64,000 nt of DNA from NCBI GenBank assembly GCA_038501625.1, contig JAZAYU010000012.1, positions 2,728,001-2,792,000 of the forward strand. Reading direction: 5' to 3'. Positions 34,677 through 44,401 of the stretch are shown here, one piece after another. Source of the stretch: Corbicula japonica. Its lineage: Eukaryota > Mollusca > Bivalvia > Venerida > Cyrenidae. Made by a program: the position numbers and the translations under genes. The notes under the pieces were generated by a model. It was given only the letters and a program-made list of their open reading frames with translations, searched no databases and had not been told where the DNA came from. Position 1 is the first letter of the stretch. Each line of letters opens with the position of its first letter.

Positions 34677-35306
34677 AGTCCCGGTCACAACCCGCGTGCG
34701 TCTTTTTTGTTCGTACGTGTTCTACGGAGGTTATGTTCGCGACGTTTTTGGTCGGACGTGGCAAGAGCAGCGAGGACGCACTTCACACTCAAGGTTGCGC
34801 AAAGTGTGAGTACGTGGCCCAAACGCCACGTCTATGGGTAAATTGTATCGTACGTTCCGTAGGTGGTAAGTGAGTTATACGTGCTGACAACGTGCTTACA
34901 ACGCAAGATCTCCGTGCGATTTCCATGTCAACGTACGGAGGCAGTACTGCCCACGTACGGTGATCTTACTCGCTCGCCCGTTTTTAGTGCGTGCAATTGT
35001 GTTGAACGTCAGTTTATTTCGGCCGCTGTTGGGTGATATATATAAGGACGACCTATCGATGCTCGATATATATTTTATATACCGCAGAGGTCCGTGCGCA
35101 CACCGTGCGTTGTAAGTGTGGAGCACGTACTTGCTCTGTAAGGTCCGCCTGAGTTCTGTGCGCGTTTTGGACAGTTGAACTGAGGAAGCACGAACCACGC
35201 ACGGACCACGCAAAGACTCGCAGAGATGTACGGATCCCTGAATAAAGCCCACGTTTTTGCACGTAGACAACACGCACTTGCGCGTACGGCGGGTTGTGAC
35301 CGGGGC
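34677..35306. mobile_element. TTAA-target MITE, 630 bp, nested
   Basis: Ends GTCCCGGTCACAACCCGC and, complemented, GCCCCGGTCACAACCCGC, with TTAA at 34673-34676 and 35307-35310. Rich in ACG/CGT words. Terminal sequence differs from the element it sits in, so it is a separate family sharing the same target rule. Open frames across it are unlikely to be genes. Confidence 0.85.
34863..35069 (-). repeat. 210-bp inverted repeat, right arm
   Basis: Complement of 33575-33784, including GGTGGTAAGTGAGTTATACG at its start. See the left arm for interpretation. Confidence 0.9.
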
Positions 35307-35794
35307 TTAACGGAGTTTTGTTGGGGTAAATCTTATCAACGGCAAACCACAGTTGTCGGGGAATGGCAACTGGCCTCCGATTTGCTGCATTAGCATAAAT
35401 TACTGGGCATCATTCTGGTGACTAAGAAAGCCATTTTCAAATCTGTCCACTGTTATCTATGGCAATTTCTGACAATAAAATAGTAGTTCTATGCCCGAAA
35501 AAAAGCCATTGGGCTTGTCTTGGCCTGTAAATTTCGTGTCTTGTTTCATCTATCACACCTACTGAAATTTTATTTTATCCCAGTTACCATTCGTCAACAG
35601 TGAGTCATACTTTTTTGTTGCCTCAGTTTAAAAAGTTCCCATAAATATGCTCTTAACACCTTAAGAAAAACCCTAACTTTACTCCGCTTTCCGATGTCCA
35701 TCTTCACATCCGATCTCCGACCACACATGTCTATTTGTGCAGTGTGGCGGCCGTAAAAAAGTCTCCCCGTACATATAGTCAGTAATGTTATCAG

Positions 35795-35967
35795 TATAAT
35801 AACCCGTTACCGATGTCATGCAGTGATTGTTACGTATATCAGGGCTATCCGATCAACCATTTTTGGGGGTTGTCCCGGCTAGCTAAGTTGGTTGCGTCGC
35901 AGGAATTGCAGGGCTAGGCTCTGTCGCCGTGACGGTGCGGGTTCTCTCCCAGCTAGAGGTACTCTCA
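35795..35967 (+). repeat. tRNA-like SINE copy, right border of nested block
   Basis: Repeats the left border copy with TAACCCGTTACCGATGTCAT at the start, the A-box-like TAGCTAAGTTGG, and B box altered to GGGTTCTCTCCC. It ends exactly where the TTAA element resumes. Confidence 0.75.
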
Positions 35968-36335
35968 TTTTACATATGTAAACTTTATGAGATATTAGTA
36001 AAAGTGTGTTTGACCTTCAATTTCCTGATCGCTTCCTGCTCGCGTAAATGGATGACAATCATTGATTTCTCTTTTAGTAGTTGAAATTTCTTTACAAAGT
36101 ACACAACATTTTATTGTCAGTATCATAACACTCACGTCGGAATTTACAATTATGTTTGTTTTGCTTAGTTGATGTGAATTTATGTAAATAGAATTTTAAG
36201 GATTTTTTAGGTCTTACCTTTTTTCTTTACTTTGCTAGCGTGTCTTACTGTATGCAAAATAAAGATACATTCGTTTTACCGTTATTCAGATTTTCTTTTA
36301 TCGATGAACGTTCAGGGGAGGAGTGTAGTGGGCCC

Positions 36336-38226
36336 TTAAATGAGATCATACTTATCACCCTTTATTGTCTTATTTGTAGTAATGTTAACGTATGTTGCGG
36401 ATTAAACGTTGCGTTTAACTTCCAACGTGTGGATTTAGTTAAAGACGAAGTTTTTTGTGTTTTTATTTGGTTTTTAGTTGTTGTTGCTGAGGTGGGTGGT
36501 GCTTTCAGTCACTGTTGTTGTTTTTGTCGTTGTTGTTTTTCTTAATCGGTGCTTTTTAGATAACATATTTAGACTGCTAACAATAACTTCAGATCCCTTT
36601 ATACATTTTTTACAAAGACGTTCTTCTTGCATCCTTATACCAAACCAACCATATAAAGTTGATATTTCTAAGTGCATATCAAAAACAAAATATTTTAATC
36701 AAATAATGTTCACAGTTTATATTTCTTGGAGAAATGTTCAGAATTAATTGTAGCATTAACAAACTATCAAGATTTCCAGACTATGTTACATCCTAGTTTT
36801 ACATGATCATATATACTAAATTGAATAAAAAATGCCAATTTTTAACTCAAAGTGACTAAAACCATTGCATGTTTTATGGAATAGTGTGAGAGTTGTATCT
36901 CGAATTGCAAACAAGAATATAAAAAACATATATAACTTGCTTCCAGTCATAATGACACTTTAATCATAACAAAGTAGGTTTTGCTGTTGTTTTTGTGAAT
37001 AATTCGAACATTCAAATGGTAAAATTGATGAAAAATGCCATCCCTAGGTTTTTTGTACAAATGCGTTTATTTGATACGAATATGCGGTATAGCTTGTTGA
37101 TTAATAAAAGTTTATTTTTGGTTTGCATGTTCTAACTCAAGTGAGTTGTTGTTTAGTGTGTTTTTCAACTCAGATCAGTTTTTTAAATAAGTTGTGTTCA
37201 AATTGCGTTATAAGTTAAAACCCTACCGTAGATGGACATATTATATTTGTATATACGAGCTTTAAATGTGAAAAAAAGATGTGTACTTTTTCAACCTTAA
37301 ATACATTAATGTACAGACAGACCTTTCTTCAAAGATCAATCAAGAGGATACCCAAAATGGTCTTTAAAGAGAGGTTATCTTTATTGAGATTAGACTTTGT
37401 TCTTTAAATCGCTAGAACAAATAAAATAAGGTATTTATCCACAGGTGGTCTTTGTTTAAATGTCGTCTATAGCACAGGTTGGATTGTATTTTTTAAGTTG
37501 TGTAATTGCATATACTGTGGTTATGTAAAGTTTGTTCGTTCTGAATAAAATTGGTGTAAACCGTGGCTAATTTGGTTTGTGTGATAGTAGTTTTAAGAGG
37601 GTATGAAGATATGACTAGAATAACTGATCTGTAATAATAATCATCATAATAGACCTGTTTCCCAATACCGTTGCATTACGTTTTTTTTTTCACTACCACA
37701 TAATCTCCGAATTTCAGAACGAGGCATAATATGCTGGGCCGCGTCATTACACATTAGATTATAACGCAATGCCGAGAAATTTGATAAGTTTTACTGAATT
37801 ACTCGACTCTAAAAATAAATGAAAACGATCATATTGCCCTCGCTGATCTTACTGGAGAAACTGTTTATTTGAAACTGTTTATTTGGATGTTTTCAATCCG
37901 TAACAAAACATGAAATTATATAGCCTCTAAGTATGGATGAAGTACACAAAATAACAGGATGTTTATTCAAACTAGAAAACTGCAGTATACTGAAACTTGC
38001 CAACAAGCGTTGATCACATATTAAGTCTATCAGGTTCACTGCCTAACAGTTTTCTTTAAGAATGAACTGAAGTGGGGATAAGAAATGTTTTAAAAGAAAC
38101 GGACAAAGGAGCGTTTTTAGATTTTCATTGGTACAAGAAATAGACTGAGGCTCTTTAAGTACGCCAGTTTTTGTATTCTCTTTTAATTTTAAGCCTCAAA
38201 AAAAAACGATCGAGTTATATTTTTTA
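36336..38226. other. Intergenic, no gene seen
   Basis: A TTG-rich low-complexity patch lies at 36473-36545. The rest is AT-rich without recognisable coding or repeat structure. Confidence 0.4.
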
Positions 38227-39087
38227 TTGGATAATATTTATTTGAGATTTGGTACCGCTATTTATAAACAAGTAATAGGCATTCCAATGGGTACTAATTG
38301 TGCACCCCTTGTTGCTGATCTGTTTTTATACTGTTATGAAAGAGATTTCATGTTATCTCTTTCTACCGAACATCAAGATGATATTATTACAGCTTTTAAC
38401 AACACCTCGAGGTACCTTGATGATTTATTAAATATAGATAATAACCATTTTCCATCACTGGTTAATAAGATTTATCCTAAAGAACTACAGCTTAACAAAG
38501 CGAACACTTCAGAAAAGCAAGCAAACTTCCTTGATTTAAATCTATCCATCGAAAATGGTTACGTCACTACTAAAATTTATGATAAAAGAGATGATTTTAA
38601 TTTTAATATAGTAAATTTTCCGTTTCTAGACGGCGATGTTCCTCGTGCAATTTCTTACGGGGTTTATATCTCACAGCTTGTTCGCTTTTCAAGAGCTTGC
38701 AACGATGTGAATGATTTCAATGAACGTAATCTTTGCATTACAGAAAAACTTTTAAAACAAGGTTATCGGTATCATAAATTAAGGAAAACCTTTTGCAAGT
38801 TTTATCGCCGATATCCAGATCTAATTTATAAATACAGCTGCAGTTTAAAATCACTATTGCAACAAGGAATTTCACAGCCAGTTTTTTATGGTGATTTAAT
38901 TTATAAACTTAAGAAGATAAAAGGCAATGTTAATTTCTCCCGGTTATTCGTAAAAACCATCTGTAAATTTAAAAAGAAAGGTTACCAACATGATATTTTA
39001 CAGCGCTCTGCAGGCCTGGTGATTAACCCATCTACAGTTGATCATTATGCTTACCTCTTTGGTTGCACGACGGTGGCAGGGGTGTAA
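38227..39087 (+). mobile_element. Penelope-like reverse transcriptase, 5'-truncated but open
   Basis: An open frame of 286 codons. Residues 18-35 carry IPMGTNCAPLVADLFLY, the conserved stretch before the palm, and residues 61-69 carry SRYLDDLLN, the catalytic YxDD box. PKELQLNKA, FLDLNLSI, KIYDKRDDFNFNIVNFPF and GYRYHKLRKTFCKFYRRY follow, the thumb and C-terminal region of this invertebrate RT group. The upstream fingers region is missing, consistent with 5' truncation on insertion, and no GIY-YIG endonuclease is visible. Sequence past the stop to 39250 continues the element in other frames (GVRVYEGLWGNLF, CHRVLADFTPGALVSERS). Assignment to Penelope-like elements rather than another RT clade is moderately sure. 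A dead second copy fills 1-735. Confidence 0.75.
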
Positions 39088-39284
39088 GAGTTTATGAAGG
39101 TTTATGGGGAAATCTTTTCTTAAAAGAACCTAAAAGCTCGATTTGTTTCTTTTATCCCTGTCATCGTGTTCTTGCTGATTTTACTCCAGGTGCTCTGGTC
39201 TCGGAAAGATCATTGAGTACCCGCCCTTTGGCTTTGCAATGCTATTAAATTCTTATGTTTATATGTTTGTATGCTTTTGCATGC

Positions 39285-39610
39285 AACATTGTTGAGCTGA
39301 TGGGTGGGTTGGAGTTATTTCACCAAGACAATTTGTACTTGTTTTGTGATACGAGAACCTGTTGGGGCAAGTGTGAGGTTGGTGCACCCTAGAACCTGGT
39401 TTAAACCCCCAGTGGCAATTTGTTTTGCCACTGACCGTTCCAAGGCGGTATCCCCAAAGGTTCTCTTGTTTATTAATTGTTTGTGGCGTCCTATTTGAAT
39501 TGACATACATATATAAAACATGCGCTCTCTCTCTCTTCCTCTCTTCTTTTTCGCTGCGTGGGGAGGCTGTGTTTTTTGAGTGTGGCGATTCCTGATATGC
39601 ATATGTTGCT
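39285..39610 (+). repeat. Interspersed repeat behind the reverse transcriptase
   Basis: Holds TTGAGCTGATGGGTGGGTTG, AGTGGCAATTTGTTTTGCCA, a CT run at 39521-39545 and GTGGCGATTCCTGATATGCA. Related copies lie at 10040-10330 and 15290-15425, both reversed. It may be the 3' untranslated part of the Penelope-like element. Confidence 0.65.
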
Positions 39611-40004
39611 TTTTTGCTATTAATTAAGGTCTGACTAGATATGCCCTGTCAGGATCGATCGATAGTAAAATATATTTATTAAATAAAAGATGGTAGCTTT
39701 ATACATTTTAGTATCAAAATTCGATTTTTTTGGCAAAAGCTGTAGGCTATTTCAGATTATCTATATGGTCATCTACTTGCTGATGAACTGGAACGACAAC
39801 TTCGTTATCATGAATGCGACAGACGCAGATGCTTATTGTCGACGCATCTTTTGTTGAAGTCTCTTTACGGAATAGAAAAAAATTAAGCCTTAAGATGACA
39901 GAAGAAGATGTACAGCAAAAAGCGCACATTTCTAGAAAAAGCAGCTTTAATTTTATTGTAATAAGTACTGGCAAATACGAAATCTTATCCCACCCACCCA
40001 TAGT

Positions 40005-40177
40005 ATTTCGTTTAAACGAACTAATAGCCTTAAAAAAGTATGGAAAATGAAAAAAGTATCCCGCAGTATGAAGAATTATTATTTCGTTTAAACTAATACT
40101 ATTTCGTTTAAACGAATTAATATTTAAAAAGTATTTCGTTTAAACGAAATATTAAAAGAATTTCGTTTAAACGAAAT
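40005..40177. repeat. Cluster of five TTTCGTTTAAACGAAA palindromes
   Basis: Perfect or near-perfect copies centre at about 40013, 40089 (right half degenerate), 40109, 40141 and 40168. The last two are the full 18-bp ATTTCGTTTAAACGAAAT. A 32-bp direct repeat starting CCTTAAAAAAGTATGGAAAA brackets the cluster at 40028 and 40183. Function unknown. Confidence 0.9.
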
Positions 40178-40538
40178 AATATCCTTAAAAAAGTATGGAA
40201 AATGAAAAAAGGTATGCTAAATGCCACCTTAGGGGATAGGTAAATTTGAGTTTTGAAATTAAATATAACACAATAGCAATTATTAGGACAATTTTTATAA
40301 GTCTTGGCTGTACGAGGGTCATTCATAAAGTTTCCGGACTCTTGCTATAATTCATAGAGTTTTAAAGATATTATAATAAGAAAACGCACACATGATGATT
40401 AATACATATGTATTTTAAATACAAAGTTTCAAATAAATACAGTCACATTTCACTTCTTTACAATAATTTACATAGAACAAGGTAGAGCGCCACGGAGCAG
40501 ATAACAACGTAAATTTAACGCTACTAACGTCAACTGAG

Positions 40539-40955
40539 TTAATGTTTTTCAAAATACTCGCCGTGTAGCGCTACGCATTTCCTGTGTCTGTGTATCCATT
40601 TAGTGAACACAGCGCCGTACCAGGTAGACTCAAATCGTGACACTACTGTGCGCACGGTCATTTGAAGTTCATGTAATGAATCAAAACTTATCCGATCGTT
40701 TATTTTCCCGCTAACAGAAGGACGACCCGAACGTTTCCGGTCATTGACGTCTTCATCACCTTCGCTGAATCGCTTGTGCCAATCAAAAACAATAGTGCGA
40801 GTCACTTTTGCTGTTTTGTCACTTTTCAAAAACTTTAATGTGTCCGTAGGCGCCATCCCCACTTTTACGCAATGTTTAATAATTGCTCGTTGCTCAGTGG
40901 ATTTTGACGTTGGCGTCAAGTGTGTTGCAGCACTATTCAACCCGTCGGCGTTCAT
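40539..40955 (-). pseudogene. Internally deleted mariner transposase (138 codons)
   Basis: The N-terminal half is the mariner paired-like DNA-binding region: STEQRAIIKHCVKVGMAPTD, then FDWHKRFSEGDEDVNDRKRS with GRPS. After about residue 90 it jumps to the C-terminal end of a mariner transposase, closing with VALHGEYFEKH. Intact mariner transposases have around 345 residues, so the DDD catalytic core is lost. The frame stays open, so a DNA-binding-only peptide could in principle be made; such peptides can repress related elements, but that is inference. Confidence 0.85.
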
Positions 40956-41209
40956 CGTGAAGTTTGAACTGGTTGTTTATCATAGAACCGTTAAACTTTG
41001 CATAATTGACGTCAGATAGATGACGTAACGGCATGCCGATTTTTAGCGCGCTAATAAGCATATTCACGATTTTAATGAAGCCGGTATAACAAGAAACATT
41101 TGCTATAATTACGTTGCGTCAAACTGCTCCGTGACGCGTTAGTGTGATAACCATAGCAACAGATAGGATAGAGTAGGGTTGAAATATATATAAAAAAAAC
41201 AAATACACT

Positions 41210-41804
41210 AAAGGGGTAGATTCACGAAGGCTCAAAATTGGCCTAAAATTATCTCAAATTTTCAAAATGCATTTACATCACAGAAAGTGTGCTTTTTATA
41301 ATCTATATTGGTTGTTTTCTTGAAAAGATAAAAAGTGAAGATGAACCCATAAACCAAAATAAAAAATTAAGTATGTCAAATGTGTCTGAAATTTGAAAAT
41401 GTTTGCCAAAATGCAATTTTTTGTTAAATTTTCATCATAATTTGGTGATTTTCATATTGGGCACAGGCTTCGACCACATTAATTTAAAGAATTTTCTTTG
41501 TATAAATGTGTGCTGAATTCATGGTCAAAATTTGATTTTGGCCGAGAAGTGTGCCCTTATCGAAATCCTCTAAAATCTGCTATGAAAATTGACAAAAATA
41601 TGAATTTTTGCACATTTTCCTCATTTTTAGCAATTTTGATGGCCCCTTGTCAAACTCCTTTAGCAGTTATCAATATACAGTTTTAAGATATGAAAAGTAT
41701 AATCATTTATGTATTCAAAGGCATTAAAATTTAAGATATGTAACGAAATTTAAAATTTGACATATTTTTAGGCCAATATTAGACCTTCGTGAACCTACTC
41801 CTTT
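41210..41804. mobile_element. MITE nested in the mariner (595 bp)
   Basis: Ends AAAGGGGTAGATTCACGAAG and, complemented, AAAGGAGTAGGTTCACGAAG continue to a shared TTGGCCTAA, giving inverted repeats of about 37 bp. Interior AT-rich and non-coding. Target duplication unclear. Confidence 0.8.
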
Positions 41805-41904
41805 GTTATACTTTTCTTCACATATTGATCAAGTTTCTACGCAATATAAACAATAATAAGATTTTTACAGCCAGAGTCCGGAAACTTTATGAATGACCCT
41901 CGTA

Positions 41905-43894
41905 TTTTTACAGTTATGCCCACTTTCAGTTTAAATTTAATTAAAAACATTGTTTCGTCGTATTGCGGCGACATTTTGCTGTGGTATGTGCCCGATATTT
42001 GCCCGATGTTCATAACCCAGTATCTATCTGCTTCGATTATAAATAGATCAAAAAAGAAATTGTAAAGCCACCAAACACGACAAGATTTGACTGAGCCTGC
42101 TCATAAGTAGTAATGTAAATGCATGTGTAATAAAGCTACTTTTTGGAGTTACGGTTATTGCGTAATTTATGTATGACATAACGCGGAGTCACGTAATTAA
42201 GAATAATTTGATGTAAGGTCATTTAAATCAATAATGATTTTCAAATTTAAAAGATGGGAGATTTTAAAGATGGGAGGTTTTGAACCCGTTATGCTTGAAT
42301 GCGTTGTCAGGGTGACACCACTGACTATAAAACATGTACTGGTAAGCCCAGCCAAGTAGCTGTACTCAGTAAATAGTAATGGTTTTCTTTAATGTGAAAG
42401 CTGTACTTAATCTACGTTGAAAAGAAACAACAGAGTATTTTTGATGAAATGTAATTGTAGTGTAAAAAGAACTAAATCTAAATCATGAACATATGTACAT
42501 TACATGAAATGATACAAAGTAATTACATTTTATAAGTGCCAAACAAGTCTAAAAGAAAATGATCTTAAATTTAAGTTGAGTGATTCTGGCCTAAAACAAA
42601 ATAATAAAGACCTTTAAACGCACTCAAGAAAGTACAGTTGACCAACGGATAGTTCACACGTCCTTGTTGAAAGGTGGTTTATTATTATAAGTTATAAATA
42701 ATTACAAAAAAAAACAAAGTTCCAAACAGTTTATAATTACATTAATCTATTTAATTAAATGCCAAAATTAAAGCTTCTTTCTGCTTTAATGTAAATAAAA
42801 ATAATTTAGAAAATTTCCCTAAATTCCCTTATTAATCTAAGTTTTAGAATTTAGAAATAACATTTTATTTAGCTATGATCTTAAGGATCAAGCTCTGAAT
42901 TTTGGATGTTACATTTAAGAAAATTGTGGACAGAATGACAAATTATCTAGGGATTCTGGTTTTATAGCAAAAATGGTACCTCCCAATGGAATAATCCATT
43001 ATTAGCCAATCAAAATGCACTAAAATAATATATTCTATAAAAAAAAAGTTAACTGGATTAAACAATTATCCATAAATCATATTTGGGCATTATTTTTACC
43101 TACAAATAACATTAAAACATTTTACATCACATAAGATGCAAAAATCAGTGTTAAATCTGCACAACAAAGTATTTTAAGTATGCATAAAACGAAGCAAAAT
43201 CAGTATCCTTACTCTCTAAAACAAAGGAAAGTAGTTTCTAAGTTACAATAAATAGTCCCTTAAAAGATTACTGTATTTAACTGAATATACTTAATTTCAC
43301 AGATAGTACTATTTAAGGTCACCATATTATGACAAAATACAATTAAAACAAAATAATGCATTCAGGGTTAAAGTAATATTGATGAGTCATATAGTTACGT
43401 AGGCCTAAGCCTAAATTTAAGTAGAGTAGCAGTTGCTTCCTTTGGCAATGCTTTAATTACCATAGTAATACCAATATGGGATATATAGGAAATGTTGAAT
43501 TATCTATGAAAGATACTTCAAATGGTATTATGAAAACATGCCTAATATATTACACAACAACACAATAGCTGACCAAACAATTATAAATTTCAGGCAAGAA
43601 TTTTTCAACTTCTGACCGGTTAGCAATAAACCAATATTTGTGCTCCGTGTTTGTCGCCCTAGCCTTCTTTATCGCCAAATATTGAATATTTCAGCAACCT
43701 AGTTATTGAATGTTTGATATTGGAAATTACCAATCAGTATGAATATTTTACAGTGATGGTATTGATTTCTCCTTGCGAATACGTCTATACGTCTTAAAAT
43801 AATGTTTTAATCTATACTCTTTTTTATGTTTTTATGCAAATCAATAAAAAGGTGTTGCAAATTTAGCATGGTAAACAATGAAAATCAGCGGTTT
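41905..43894. other. Intergenic, no gene seen
   Basis: AT-rich with no convincing exon, inverted repeat or tandem array by eye, up to the start of the minisatellite cluster. Confidence 0.4.
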
Positions 43895-44400
43895 TAACAG
43901 CAAAAACCAGCGCTTCTTATTACGAAAATAAAAGCATCTTGCAACGAAAACCAGCGCTTCTTACAGCTAAACCCAGCGCTCATTAAAAACAAGATCTTAC
44001 AACAATAAACAGCACATTTTACAACAAAAACCAAAGCGTCTTAAAGCGGAAACCAGCGCTTCTTATAGCGAAATCCATCGCTCTTTAAACGTCATCAAAC
44101 CAGCGCATAACAACGAAAATCAGTGCTCATTCCAGCGAAAACAAACGCTTCTTACAACGAAAACCAGAGCGTCTTACAACGAAAACCAGCGCTTCTTACA
44201 GCGAAAACCAGCGCTCTTACAACGAAAATCAGCGCTTATTTCAGCAAAGACAAACTCTTACCATGAAGGCCAGCGCTCCATTCAACGAAAACCGGCGCTG
44301 CTTACAGCGAAATCCAGCGCTTCTTAAACACAAAACAAGTTCTTAAAACAAAAACAGTAAAATTTACAATAAAAATCAGCCTTCTTAAAACCAAAAACCA
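43895..44400. repeat. Minisatellite 1, about 22-bp unit, degenerate
   Basis: Unit close to AACGAAAACCAGCGCTTCTT plus two bases, about 20 irregular copies. Its last copy runs straight into the first unit of the next array at 44400 (CCAGCTGCGTATTT). Confidence 0.85.
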
Positions 44401-44401
44401 G

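Larger units (their letters stand above)
32831..36335. mobile_element. TTAA-target MITE, copy B, split by a nested block
   Basis: Ends GGGTCCACTACACTCCTCCC and, complemented, GGGCCCACTACACTCCTCCC, bordered by TTAA (32827-32830, 36336-36339). The insertion sits in a 16-bp tandem repeat (TTAAATGAGATCATAC) that continues on both sides, which confirms the TTAA duplication. Segments 32831-33127 and 35968-36335 together align with copy A at 17495-18176; the 2,840 bp between them is a later insertion. Confidence 0.88.
40313..41902 (-). mobile_element. Mariner element with deletion and nested insert
   Basis: Ends CGAGGGTCATTCATAAAGTT and its complement form about 30-bp inverted repeats, with the TA duplication at 40311-40312 and 41903-41904. 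The element carries a deleted transposase (40955-40539, minus strand) and a second element at 41210-41804. Confidence 0.92.

Noticed and set aside
34553..35273. Open frames of 106 and 125 codons on opposite strands
   Set aside because: They lie within an inverted-repeat MITE and repeat in its detached arm; no protein family visible.
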